Source: Candidatus Latescibacterota bacterium (GTDB lineage: Bacteria > Latescibacterota > UBA2968 > UBA8231). From it: a stretch of DNA of 64,000 nucleotides. Within the stretch, counting starts at the first letter, position 1. Every line of letters starts with the position of its first letter. Below are positions 27,037-37,075 of this stretch, in pieces. The translations under genes were made by a program, and so were the position numbers. The stretch covers positions 62,001 through 126,000 of the forward strand of contig JAJEFJ010000082.1 in assembly GCA_022820485.1 (NCBI GenBank), in the 5' to 3' direction. The notes beneath the pieces were generated by a model. It did not search any database. It was not told the DNA's origin and saw nothing but the letters and a program-made list of their open reading frames with translations.

Positions 27037-27783
27037 ATGAGGATACGGAACATCGCAACGAGCGGGCTTTTGTCGGCTCTTTATCTGTTTGTGCTTGTCG
27101 GGTGCATCTCACAGGTGGGGCTGCGGCGCTTTGCAACGTTTCCCGAACCAGTTCTGCAACAAGACGAGGCCATGACCGTCCTCGATGATGGGACGATTGT
27201 CTATGCCAAGGATCGCTTGGAGATCTCGCTACAGGTGTTGGATGACGGATTCCTCAATCGCCAGTTCGCGGCCGATTCAAGGAAGGGCGCTGAATCGACC
27301 AATCCATACACGTATGGCAATTGGAAGCCCTGGGGCCAAGAATGGACTCCAGCGCGCTTTACTGTGGTCTTGCTGAAGGTCAAAAACTACGAGTATCCCA
27401 AGGTTTTCATCGACCCCAAGGCACTTGTGGTCACTACGTCGAACAACCGAGTGTACAATGCACTCGACGGCGGACAGCTCGAAGATCTATTCAGCCCGTA
27501 TTTGCGGGCTTATGCTGGCAATCAGCGGCGGCAGTTTGAGGCTACCACCGACCTGCTCAAACGCACCGTCTATCCGCCTGACATAGTCTTTTCCGGTCAA
27601 GAGGAAGTCGGGTATATCGTCTTTCCGGTTTTGCACCGAGACGTGAGCAACTTCACCGTCAACGTGCCGGACATGGCCGTGCGGTTCGACTACAAGGGCG
27701 AACCGGTGGAGACCATTGACTTAGCATTTAAGTTCCAACGCGAAGTTTACTACGCTCTTCATCCCCGTGCGGAGACGCCGTAA
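27037..27783 (+). CDS. Putative lipoprotein
   Basis: MRIRNIATSGLLSALYLFVLVGCISQ lipobox-like signal. Confidence 0.75.
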   Translation: MRIRNIATSGLLSALYLFVLVGCISQVGLRRFATFPEPVLQQDEAMTVLDDGTIVYAKDRLEISLQVLDDGFLNRQFAADSRKGAESTNPYTYGNWKPWGQEWTPARFTVVLLKVKNYEYPKVFIDPKALVVTTSNNRVYNALDGGQLEDLFSPYLRAYAGNQRRQFEATTDLLKRTVYPPDIVFSGQEEVGYIVFPVLHRDVSNFTVNVPDMAVRFDYKGEPVETIDLAFKFQREVYYALHPRAETP

Positions 27784-29750
27784 TGAATCGAGGGATGGCG
27801 GCCCGTATTGCAGTGCTGTTGTGCGCCTCGTGCGCTTGGGCCCCGTGGCTTGCTGCGGACGAATGGGTGCTTGGGGGCGGCGGTGGATTGCCGTGGGGCG
27901 ATCTCGTCCAGGTTCGCGCCCAGATCGACGACCAAAGTAACCCCGGCGCGATTCAGATCCGCGGCTTTACGCCCGACGAAAACATCATCACCACGCTCGC
28001 TTGGAAATACGGCAAGCCCAACGACTTGGTCAGCGAGGGGGATGCGGCGCTGTGGGACAATACGGCGGCTAGGAATTCCATTTCGCTGTCGATCGTCGAT
28101 GGCGACGACACCACAAGCACTGCAGATCTCTTCAAAACCGCTGGCGTTGATCAAGACGGGCGCACGTTCTTTTTGGACATAGGCTCGCGCGTGCCAGCCG
28201 ACAGCTTGGTCTTCTTTCCCCGGCAAGAGGGGACGTACGCCAACGGCAAGCCCTTTAGCGACGACTTTGTCCGCAAGCACCGGATTTCCGTCAGCGATGG
28301 GCTGACGTACGTGAACGAGCAGCCGCTCTTTACCTTACTGCGCGACGTCCCGGTGAACCCCAACAGCGTGTTCACCATGAAATTTCCCCAGCAGTTCATC
28401 CGCTTTATTCAGTTGCGCGTGGGGTCGCGGAGTCCCTTTGAGATTGCCGAATTTGAGCTCTACGGCAACGGCTTCGTGCCGCGGGCCACGTACCGGAGCC
28501 AAGTTATCGACTTGGGCGAGGTCTCCAACTACGGCACCATATCTTGGGCCCAGCGGGCGCTCGAACTGGTAGAAGGTGAGTTGATCGAGTTGCCGGATCT
28601 GGGGCAGACCTCGGTTGCGGTGCGCATGAAGACGGGCCAAGACGACAGCCCACTAGTTCACTTCCAAAAAGTTGTTGACAACGAAACGCGAGCCGTCAGC
28701 CAAGTAGTGGTTTCGGAAGCGGATTACAACAAGCTGCCCTCGGGTGAGAAGGGCGATATCGAGGACGACGCCGATAACTGGAGTCCTTGGTCGTTGCCGC
28801 TCGAATCCGGGCAGTTGATCCCGCTGCCCAGCCCGCGCCCCTATTTTCAGCTACAGATCATCATGGAGAGCCAATCCGTGACGCAGACGGTGCGCATCGA
28901 CTCGTTGCGGATTGAGCATTCACTGCCCCCGGCTGCTGCAGTCGTCGGCGAGATATCCTTGGCTGACGAGCCCAATCCACCGGCCGACATCGGCGTAATC
29001 GACAAAGACGACGCCGTTGTGCTGCCGAGCATTGACGGGGGTGAAGAGGTGCTTTTCGCCTATGACGTGCGAGCTATAATAAACGATAACCAGAACGGCT
29101 TTGATGCTTTGCGCATCGATACGCCGACGCCAGCGCACTTTGTCGGCTTGCAGATGGGCGATCCGCTCGAGCCCGTGGAGCCAGATCGCGTGAGCGCGGG
29201 CGACAGAAGCATTGAAGTGATCTTCACTAGCAACAAGGTCACCTTTGACAACAATGTGCCGCTGCGCGTGCTCTTTGAGGGATCGACCGTGGTATTCGGC
29301 ACGATTTTCACTGGCACGGTCTGGGATACTCAGTCTGATATTCTCGGCCAGCCCGTGCTAGAAGGCGATGCCAATTTCGACGTAAGCACCAACTCGCTGC
29401 GCGTGGCCTTGACCCAGCAGTCCGTGGGCGAAATCGTCCGCGCTATAGAGTTTAATCCTTCGGTTTTCACGCCGAATGGAGATGGCATCAACGACCATAT
29501 CGCCATCAAGTACACTGTAATTCAGATTTCCGAGCCCAAGCCCATCGAGGTGGCCATTTACGATTTGGCGGGTCGGTTAGTGCGCGTGTTGGCCGACCGC
29601 GAGCAGCCCGGCGGGATTTACACCGAGATGTGGGATGGGCGGAGCGATGCCGACGAGGCTGTGCCTCCGGGTAGTTACGTGGTTTCGCTCTCAGTTGACA
29701 GCGGGATCGGCAACTTCAGGCGGGTCGGCGTCGTCGGCGTGGCCTATTAG
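27783..29750 (+). CDS. Secreted protein with FlgD/CHU_C-like C-terminal domain (-VAY tail)
   Basis: Signal peptide; FNPSVFTPNGDGINDHIAIKYTV...VAIYDLAGRLVRVL...GIYTEMWDGRSDADEAVPPGSYVVSLSV...GVVGVAY. Confidence 0.8.
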   Translation: MNRGMAARIAVLLCASCAWAPWLAADEWVLGGGGGLPWGDLVQVRAQIDDQSNPGAIQIRGFTPDENIITTLAWKYGKPNDLVSEGDAALWDNTAARNSISLSIVDGDDTTSTADLFKTAGVDQDGRTFFLDIGSRVPADSLVFFPRQEGTYANGKPFSDDFVRKHRISVSDGLTYVNEQPLFTLLRDVPVNPNSVFTMKFPQQFIRFIQLRVGSRSPFEIAEFELYGNGFVPRATYRSQVIDLGEVSNYGTISWAQRALELVEGELIELPDLGQTSVAVRMKTGQDDSPLVHFQKVVDNETRAVSQVVVSEADYNKLPSGEKGDIEDDADNWSPWSLPLESGQLIPLPSPRPYFQLQIIMESQSVTQTVRIDSLRIEHSLPPAAAVVGEISLADEPNPPADIGVIDKDDAVVLPSIDGGEEVLFAYDVRAIINDNQNGFDALRIDTPTPAHFVGLQMGDPLEPVEPDRVSAGDRSIEVIFTSNKVTFDNNVPLRVLFEGSTVVFGTIFTGTVWDTQSDILGQPVLEGDANFDVSTNSLRVALTQQSVGEIVRAIEFNPSVFTPNGDGINDHIAIKYTVIQISEPKPIEVAIYDLAGRLVRVLADREQPGGIYTEMWDGRSDADEAVPPGSYVVSLSVDSGIGNFRRVGVVGVAY

Positions 29751-29807
29751 TTGATAGATTTGGATATGATGCTTGACCGGCAAAAATTCAAAAGGGAGGG
29801 TTACAGC

Positions 29808-32438
29808 GTGAGGTGCATGCTCTACGCAGTAGTTGTCACGGCCGGCGTCGCACTCCTATGCGATGCAGCTTTTGCCCAACGGGTCGGCTTTCTGACCGGA
29901 CGCGAACCGCGCGGTGTGGATGTCTATGAGATGGCAATGACGCCAGCGCAGCGAAAGTGGCAATATCCGCAAAGCCTATACCACTTCTATCGTTGGACCG
30001 GCGAGGAATACAGCAATTACGCCCGTCAAAACTACGAGCGCTACGTATCTACTGAGCTTGAAGGCTTTCGCACCTACGACCTCTACGGGAACTACATCAC
30101 TCGTGGTTTCGAGGTGTACAACTGGTCCATGGACAGTCCAGTGACTTCGGGTAGCACGGTGCGCAAAGGCCCCAAGTACAGTAGGTGGTTTCAAAGCCTA
30201 ATCGTCTCGTCAATGTCCAAGGGGCAGTTTTATTCCTCGATGACGATTGGTGAGGCCCTGCGCACCACTCTGACGCCGCTGACCTTTTCCAAGCCGGCCT
30301 TCAACGGGGTGCAGTGGGACTTTGCCGCTGACAAGTACCAGATGACCCTCTTGGCGTCGCGCTTGGCCTCCCCGGGGTCTGCCGTGCAGTTTGAAAACTC
30401 GCTCGGCCAGATATTGGGCGACATGACCAATCTCTTTGGCGCACACTCCAAAGTGCAACTCGGGGATTTTTCCAAGCTGGGCTTTACGTATTTGAACATT
30501 GCCAACTTCTCTACGGGTCGCAAGCTGGGCGACAACTCGCTCAAAGGCGTGTTGACCGAGGCCCAAAACGGCGGCAACGTCGAGACGATCGTCTTGCGGC
30601 TCTCGGACGATTCGCCCGAAGACGGCGTAGGCGGTGCTCAGCTTTTTGCCGAGCGCATTATCATCAACGGGGTTGATCATCCCGAAATTGTCCCCTCGCC
30701 GCGCGGTGGTGTGCGGCGCGCCGGCGTCATTGAGGCCAATGGGGCGGAGACGTTGGAGCTGACCTACAACATCGCCCGCGACTTCCGCCAACAGCCCGAC
30801 GACGAGATCACCACGTTTCAGGAGATCAGCGAAATCGAGTTTGAGTTGGTCATCGCCAACGACTACCGGATCGAAATCACCTCTAACCTCCAGGTCAATG
30901 CTCAGGGCGAGCCTGTGTTCTTGGAAGTCGAGCGCGCCCACGGCAACGTCAGCGATGGCTCCAACCAGCGCTTCATCCGTTTTGAATACGGCCTGCCCAC
31001 CGGCAAGGACATCATCGGCTTCAACTTTGATATAGACGATATCAAGGGTTTCAATATGCGCTCGGAGCTTGCTTTCAGCCGGGCGTTTCGCCGCTTTCCC
31101 AACCAGAACTTCCAAGATCACGCCCTCGCCCAAGACGAGGGCATGGCCTACTACATCACGGCCTCGCAGGACGCGTATCCGTTTTTCGCGTACGGGGAAT
31201 TCTACCGTCTGGAGCCTGAGTACCGGACCAATGCGTTTATCTCGGATGCGCGGGGTTTCATCGACTACGAACACCCGGAGCGCTATTCCTTTGAAGCGGT
31301 TGACGACAACGACGACCAAGATCGCTTTGCCGACTGGAAGCGCCTGTGGCAAAACGGCGACAACGCCTTTGGCGAATCGCCTTTTGGCACCGGTGGCCAA
31401 GCCGACCCGCAGGTCTTCCCTGGGTACGACGAGAACTCGGACTTTATCTCGGACTTTAACCAAAACGACAACAGCCAGCCGGATTTCGCCGAGCCATTCC
31501 TGCGCTACAACGTCGATCCACCTGAGTTCCTCTTTGGCGTTGACATGAATAACAACAACGTCATCGATCGCTTTGAGAACGATACGTTCGCCGACTATCC
31601 CTACCGACACGACCGCGATGGCTACAACGTGTACGGGGGCGTTTACTTGACCGAAGCCATCAAGGCGACGGTGGGCTACTCCACGGCCGACGAGATCAGT
31701 TCCAAGCGCAGTGCGCAAATGAGCTATGCGGTAGTCACGGGCGAGTGGAAATGGCCGGGCATTGAGGCTCGGGCTTTCCAATACGCTCGCTCGGTCCAAG
31801 ACGACATCGAAGACGATGTGATCCAATGGGTCGATCCAGACGGATTTCGCGAAACCATTGACCCACTGATCGCCCAAGACACCTTCGTTTGGACTGGCTA
31901 TCTGACGTTTGATTATCTGCGCCTTAAAAACCTGAATATCTACAACAAGGTGAAATACGACTGGTTTAGTCAGCGCGGCGAGCAGGCCGAGGTCAAAGAC
32001 AATCGCCTCTTTTTTGGCGCGATCAACAAGGTTGATTATCCGCTGCCGATTACCGACAACCTGTCTTTCTGGCCGCGCTACAAAAGCGTGTATCGCAAGA
32101 TCAACCCAACCTTTAGCACCGACCTCGATATCACCGAGTGGTCGCAGTTTTACATGCTGACCTCGAAGTACTTTCTCCTGCCCGGGACCTTTATCGAATA
32201 CGGCGTCGAGCTCAATCTCTTCCGCAATCTTGAAGAGCGCCCAGAGATCTTGCCGCCTGGATATGTCGATGACTTCACGGGTTCGGTGTTGGCCTTACAG
32301 CTTTCCAACAGATCGGCGTATCTGGGTTATTCCTTGACCATGAATACGGGCTTTCGCTGGGAGCGCCGGGCCTTTGCCGAGGCGACCGAAACCAACTCTC
32401 TACTCTTTATTCGGGTTTTCGCCGGCCTCCAGGATTAG
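29808..32438 (+). CDS. Large secreted / probable outer-membrane protein; GTG start behind SD (agggaggg)
   Basis: MRCMLYAVVVTAGVALLCDAAFAQ signal peptide; Asp/Asn-rich segment DMNNNNVIDRFENDTFADYPYRHDRDG; aromatic, beta-rich C-terminal half. Confidence 0.75.
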   Translation: MRCMLYAVVVTAGVALLCDAAFAQRVGFLTGREPRGVDVYEMAMTPAQRKWQYPQSLYHFYRWTGEEYSNYARQNYERYVSTELEGFRTYDLYGNYITRGFEVYNWSMDSPVTSGSTVRKGPKYSRWFQSLIVSSMSKGQFYSSMTIGEALRTTLTPLTFSKPAFNGVQWDFAADKYQMTLLASRLASPGSAVQFENSLGQILGDMTNLFGAHSKVQLGDFSKLGFTYLNIANFSTGRKLGDNSLKGVLTEAQNGGNVETIVLRLSDDSPEDGVGGAQLFAERIIINGVDHPEIVPSPRGGVRRAGVIEANGAETLELTYNIARDFRQQPDDEITTFQEISEIEFELVIANDYRIEITSNLQVNAQGEPVFLEVERAHGNVSDGSNQRFIRFEYGLPTGKDIIGFNFDIDDIKGFNMRSELAFSRAFRRFPNQNFQDHALAQDEGMAYYITASQDAYPFFAYGEFYRLEPEYRTNAFISDARGFIDYEHPERYSFEAVDDNDDQDRFADWKRLWQNGDNAFGESPFGTGGQADPQVFPGYDENSDFISDFNQNDNSQPDFAEPFLRYNVDPPEFLFGVDMNNNNVIDRFENDTFADYPYRHDRDGYNVYGGVYLTEAIKATVGYSTADEISSKRSAQMSYAVVTGEWKWPGIEARAFQYARSVQDDIEDDVIQWVDPDGFRETIDPLIAQDTFVWTGYLTFDYLRLKNLNIYNKVKYDWFSQRGEQAEVKDNRLFFGAINKVDYPLPITDNLSFWPRYKSVYRKINPTFSTDLDITEWSQFYMLTSKYFLLPGTFIEYGVELNLFRNLEERPEILPPGYVDDFTGSVLALQLSNRSAYLGYSLTMNTGFRWERRAFAEATETNSLLFIRVFAGLQD

Positions 32439-32464
32439 GGGCTGCACTATTTCTCTGTGGATCC

Positions 32465-32504
32465 AAAGCGCCCGGCGTTCTCTAGTGGAGATGCCGGGCG
32501 CTTT
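32465..32504 (+). terminator. Rho-independent-like terminator hairpin
   Basis: AAAGCGCCCGGC-N16-GCCGGGCGCTTT, perfect 12-bp arms, 26 nt after the stop at 32438. Confidence 0.75.
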
Positions 32505-32516
32505 ACTGCCTAACAA

Positions 32517-33761
32517 ATGGACATGCGTCTTGCCGTGGCGTGGATAGGGCTGGTTGTCCTTCTCGGAGGGATCGGCTGTGGCGCCTTGGAACGCCACGTC
32601 CTCAAAAAGCCTGCCACGCCCCAGTCCCTTGCATTCTACCAACGCGCCTACGAGCAAAACCCCACCGACCCAGAGGTGCTGTTGGCCTTGGGATGGCTCT
32701 ACCTGCAAAAGGACCGCACGCGCCGCGCCGTTGAGGTGCTGTCCGAACTGGTTGCGATTGCGCCCGACGACGCGGATGTTCACTACTATCTCGGGATTGC
32801 CCTAGCCAAAGAGCACCGCAAGAGCGAGGCCATCGCTGCCTTTAAACGTGCGCTTGAAAAATCACCGGCTTTTGCCGAGGTGTACTGGGCCTTGGCGCTG
32901 CTGTACAACGAGCGCGGTGACGGATATGAAAAGGCGCTTGCAACGGTCGAAGAGGGGCTGCAACTGGCCGGGCAGAGCGGCTATGGGCACTTTGTGTTGG
33001 GCTTTGTGCTGTGTTCGCGCGGCGACAATGAAAACGCCAAGACCGCGCTGCTGAAGGCTACTGAACTCGACCCTGACTTAGCGCACGCCCACTATTACTT
33101 GGCGTTGGTGTACTTGCGCTTACAGGACGATCCGCAGGCCATGGCAGCCATGGAGCAGACCATTGCCGCAGACCCGGGTTACACCTCGGCCTATTACAGC
33201 TTGGGCACGCTCTATGCGCGTACGGGCCGCGACGCTGAGGGCGCGCGAATGATCGAGCTTTTCCAGCAGTTGAGTAGCGCGACGATGGACGAGGACCACT
33301 ACCGCCGCTTGCTCTATCGCCAGGCCGTGCCGCTGGCGACCAACAAGCAGGCGGCCACGCATTTCAACTTGGGGTTGGTCTATTTGCGCAGGAAGGAGTT
33401 GACGGCAGCACTCGAACAGTTTGAGGCGGCCTTGGCGCTCGATTCCACGTACGCGGAGGCCAGCCACAACATCGGGGTGATTTATTCGCTGCAAGAGCAA
33501 CACGCGGCTGCTCGGCCCTTTTTGCTACGCGCGGTCCGCCACAAGCCCGACTACGCGTTGGCCTTTGAAAATATAGGCAACAACAGCTTGGCGCTCGGCG
33601 AGTACGCGGAGGCGGTCGCTGCGTTTCGCCGCGCCTTGTCTCTTGACGGGAGCATGGCCTCAGCCCTCGACGGCTTGGGGACTGCGTTGATCCAGCAGGG
33701 TCACGTAGCAGAAGGCCGTGCGGCTCGCGTCGAGGCCACAGCCTTGAGGGCGCAACAGTAA
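32517..33761 (+). CDS. TPR-repeat lipoprotein-like protein
   Basis: Signal/lipobox VLLGGIGCGA; repeated A..Y..LG.....G...A...F..AL TPR pattern. Confidence 0.88.
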   Translation: MDMRLAVAWIGLVVLLGGIGCGALERHVLKKPATPQSLAFYQRAYEQNPTDPEVLLALGWLYLQKDRTRRAVEVLSELVAIAPDDADVHYYLGIALAKEHRKSEAIAAFKRALEKSPAFAEVYWALALLYNERGDGYEKALATVEEGLQLAGQSGYGHFVLGFVLCSRGDNENAKTALLKATELDPDLAHAHYYLALVYLRLQDDPQAMAAMEQTIAADPGYTSAYYSLGTLYARTGRDAEGARMIELFQQLSSATMDEDHYRRLLYRQAVPLATNKQAATHFNLGLVYLRRKELTAALEQFEAALALDSTYAEASHNIGVIYSLQEQHAAARPFLLRAVRHKPDYALAFENIGNNSLALGEYAEAVAAFRRALSLDGSMASALDGLGTALIQQGHVAEGRAARVEATALRAQQ

Positions 33762-35453
33762 ATGTGGTTTGTACTAGTCGCTATTTGGGCATTGGCAGGG
33801 TGTGAAAGCGAGGAGACGCGGCCTAGTTTTGTCGATGTAGCCGCCGAAGTGCGGGTCCAATTGCGCACCGTATCGGGGACGCCGCAAAAAGAGCACATCG
33901 TCGAATGCAATACGGGCGGGACGGCCCTTTTAGACTACGACCTCGATGGCGACGTGGACATTTTTATCGTCAACGGCTCGCGTATCGCCGGATACGCCCC
34001 GGGCCGCGAACCCCGCGCCGAGCTGTACCGCAATGACGGCGCTTGGCGCTTTACCGGCGTTGGCCGAGAGGCTGGCGTCGCGCACGTGGGCTGGGGTATG
34101 GGGGCCACGGCGGCTGACTACAACGCCGATGGGTGGCCCGATCTGTACTTGGCGAACTACGGTCCCAATGCCCTGTACGAAAATAAGGGCGACGGCACGT
34201 TTGTCGATGTGGCGGCCGAGCAGGGCGTGGACTTTAGCGGCTGGAGTTCGGCTGCGGCCTTTGGCGACTACGACCTCGACGGCGACTTGGACTTTTACTT
34301 GGCTAATTACATCGACTTTGACCCGGCATTTCGCCCGGTTGATCCGAGCTATTGCACCTGGCGCGGGATAGACGTATTCTGCGGCCCGCGCGGGATGCCG
34401 GGCGAGCGGGATCAATTCTATCGCAACGACGGCCCGAGTGCGGGTTGGACTTTTACCGACGCCAGTGAGGCTTTTGGCATTGCCGACTACGAGTACTATG
34501 GTTTTGCCGCGCTGGCCGGCGACTGGGACGAGGACGGCGACTTGGACATCTACATTGCCAATGATTCGACGCCGAATGTACTGTACCGCAACGACCAAGG
34601 CGGATTTGCGGACGTATCGCTCCTGTCGGCGACTGCGTACAGCGAGGACGGTCGCGAACAGGGCGGTATGGGTTTGGCGGGCGGCGACTACGATCAAGAC
34701 GGCGATTTTGACCTCTTTGTCACCAATTTCTCGCACGACAACAACTCGCTCTACGAGAACAATGGCCGGGGGTTTTTCACCGACGCTAGTTTCAGTTCGA
34801 CCCTAGGCCGTGCGAGCATCAGCTCCTTGGGGTGGGGCACGGGTTTTTTCGATTGCGACAACGACGGTGATGACGACCTATTCGTCGCCAACGGCCACGT
34901 GTACCCGGCTGTTGACCGCCGCGATTTAGGGACCCGCTACGCCCAGCGCAACCACCTGTTTGAGAATCGCGACGGCGAATTTGTCGAGGTCGGTACAGCC
35001 TCGGGCTCGGGCCTAGCAGTAGAAAAGTCGAGTCGCGGCTCGGCCTTCGGCGATTTGGACAACGACGGTGACTTGGACATTGTGATAGTCAATATCGACG
35101 ACACGCCGACTGTGCTGCGCAACGACGGGGGCAATCGCCACAACTATCTGATGGTGAGGCTGCTCGGCGATGGCGGGAATACAGATGCCATTGGTGCGCG
35201 AGTCTCGGTGTCGGTGGGTGGTGCGGTGCAGATGCGGGAGGTGCGTGCGGGCACGAGCTACCTGTCGCAGGACGATCTGCGGCTGCACTTCGGCTTGGGG
35301 GCGGCGACTGAGGCCGATTACCTCGTGGTGCGCTGGCCCGATGGAGTGGAAGAGCGCATCGATGGGGTGGCGGGCAATCGGCTGATCACCATCCGGCACG
35401 GCGCGGGGCTCGTCGCCGAGGGGTTTGGGCCAGTACCGAGGCCGGGGCCGTGA
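33762..35453 (+). CDS. CRTAC1-family FG-GAP/VCBS and ASPIC/UnbV protein
   Basis: Repeated DYDLDGDVDIFIVNG, ADYNADGWPDLYLANYG, DWDEDGDLDIYIAND motifs; C-terminal REVRAGTSYLSQDDLRLHFGLGAATEADYLVVRWPDG. Confidence 0.93.
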   Translation: MWFVLVAIWALAGCESEETRPSFVDVAAEVRVQLRTVSGTPQKEHIVECNTGGTALLDYDLDGDVDIFIVNGSRIAGYAPGREPRAELYRNDGAWRFTGVGREAGVAHVGWGMGATAADYNADGWPDLYLANYGPNALYENKGDGTFVDVAAEQGVDFSGWSSAAAFGDYDLDGDLDFYLANYIDFDPAFRPVDPSYCTWRGIDVFCGPRGMPGERDQFYRNDGPSAGWTFTDASEAFGIADYEYYGFAALAGDWDEDGDLDIYIANDSTPNVLYRNDQGGFADVSLLSATAYSEDGREQGGMGLAGGDYDQDGDFDLFVTNFSHDNNSLYENNGRGFFTDASFSSTLGRASISSLGWGTGFFDCDNDGDDDLFVANGHVYPAVDRRDLGTRYAQRNHLFENRDGEFVEVGTASGSGLAVEKSSRGSAFGDLDNDGDLDIVIVNIDDTPTVLRNDGGNRHNYLMVRLLGDGGNTDAIGARVSVSVGGAVQMREVRAGTSYLSQDDLRLHFGLGAATEADYLVVRWPDGVEERIDGVAGNRLITIRHGAGLVAEGFGPVPRPGP

Positions 35454-37075
35454 AGGCGCGATACGGAATAGTCCTGCTGCTTTGTTGCAGTGCGGCGGCG
35501 GAATCGCGCTTTGTCGATATCGCGCAATCGGCTGGGATCGATTTCATTCACCGCAGCGGCGCGACCGGCGCGCGCTATTTGCCCGAGACCTATGGCTCTG
35601 GGGCCGCGTTTTTGGATTTCGACGGCGATGGTGCGCTCGACCTCTACTTGGTCAATGCCGGGCGGTTACCCCGGCTATCAAGCGAGCCTGAAGCGGCCAA
35701 CGCGCTTTTTCGCAATGAAGGTGCGGGCCGCTTTTCAGAACAGGCGGCGCGGGCTGGCGTCGGCGATCGCGGCTACGGCATGGGGGCAGCTGTGGGCGAC
35801 TACGACAACGACGGTTGGGCCGACCTCTACGTCACCAATTTTGGGCCTAACGTGCTCTTCCATAATCGCGGTGCGGGTCGCTTTGCCGACGTTACAGCTA
35901 CGGCCGACGTGGGTTGCCCGGGATGGGGGACGAGCGCGGCCTTTGCCGACGTGGATCTCGACGGAGATTTGGATCTATTCGTCGGCAACTACCTCGACTA
36001 CCCGACCGAAAACCCGCTCGTGTGCCGGATCGGCAACAGCGAGGAGCGGCTCTACTGCGACCCGCGCAAGTTCGACGGTCAGGTCGATCGCCTCTATATC
36101 AACGAGGGCCGCGTTTTTGCCGACCGCACGGCGGCCTTCGGCCTCGTCAGCGTGGCGGGCAAGGAGTTGGGGGTCGTCTTTGGCGACTACGATCAAGACG
36201 GCGATCCCGATCTGTACTTGGCCAACGATCTCGTGCCCAACATGCTCTACCGCAATGACGGCACGCGCTTTGTCGATCGCGGACTTGCCAGCGGCACCAG
36301 CCTCAACGGCGAAGGAGTCGCTGAGGCCGGGATGGGCGTTGACATGGCCGATGCAGACGGCGACGGAGACTTGGATTTGTTCGTGACCAACTTCCAGTGG
36401 GAGAGCAATACTCTGTACAGCAACTTGGGTGGGGGGTTCTTTGCGGACGCGACCGTGGCGTCGGGGATTACCCGCGCCAGCATGGCCTTTTTAGGGTTTG
36501 GCACGGGGTTTTTCGACTGCGACAATGACGGCGATCTCGACCTGTTTGTCGCCAATGGCCACGTGTACGACAACGTGGAAAAGGTCGATCGGGCGGCGGC
36601 GTACGCGCAGCGCAATCAGCTACTTGAAAATGTCGGCGAGGGCATCTTTGTTGATAGCAGCGACCGCGGCTCGGGCCTCGCGCTGGTACAGGTCAGTCGC
36701 GGGGCTGCGTTCGGCGACATCGACAGCGATGGCGATTTGGATATTGCGGTGAACAACTCCAACGAGCGGCCGGCCCTGTTGCGCAACGACTCAGTTGTCG
36801 GCGGGTGGCTGGGACTTAGGTTGCGCGGTGCGGCGACCAATCGCGATGCCATTGGGGCGCGGGTCGCGCTGACGACCGGCGGCCGCACCCTAGTGCGCGA
36901 GGTTCGCCGCAATGCGAGCTATCTGTCGTCGAATGACCCCCGCGTGCTCTTTGGTCTTGGGAATGCCGAGGTCGCCGAGCGGGTTGAAATTCGCTGGCCG
37001 TCCGGCGTCATCCAAGTTGTCGAGACTCTGCCCGGGCGGCAATACGTGGCCATAGAGGAGGAGACCAGTCAGTGA
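35450..37075 (+). CDS. CRTAC1-family FG-GAP/VCBS and ASPIC/UnbV protein (GTG start, 4-nt overlap)
   Basis: DFDGDGALDLYLVNAG, DYDNDGWADLYVTNFG; REVRRNASYLSSNDPRVLFGLGNAEVAERVEIRWPSG. Confidence 0.93.
   Translation: MKARYGIVLLLCCSAAAESRFVDIAQSAGIDFIHRSGATGARYLPETYGSGAAFLDFDGDGALDLYLVNAGRLPRLSSEPEAANALFRNEGAGRFSEQAARAGVGDRGYGMGAAVGDYDNDGWADLYVTNFGPNVLFHNRGAGRFADVTATADVGCPGWGTSAAFADVDLDGDLDLFVGNYLDYPTENPLVCRIGNSEERLYCDPRKFDGQVDRLYINEGRVFADRTAAFGLVSVAGKELGVVFGDYDQDGDPDLYLANDLVPNMLYRNDGTRFVDRGLASGTSLNGEGVAEAGMGVDMADADGDGDLDLFVTNFQWESNTLYSNLGGGFFADATVASGITRASMAFLGFGTGFFDCDNDGDLDLFVANGHVYDNVEKVDRAAAYAQRNQLLENVGEGIFVDSSDRGSGLALVQVSRGAAFGDIDSDGDLDIAVNNSNERPALLRNDSVVGGWLGLRLRGAATNRDAIGARVALTTGGRTLVREVRRNASYLSSNDPRVLFGLGNAEVAERVEIRWPSGVIQVVETLPGRQYVAIEEETSQ

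Noticed and set aside
30210-31877. 555-aa minus-strand ORF
   Set aside because: Antisense shadow of the 29808-32438 gene; no signal or domain motifs, while the sense ORF has SD, signal peptide and context. Same logic for 33930-34736, 20669-21676 and 26024-26932.
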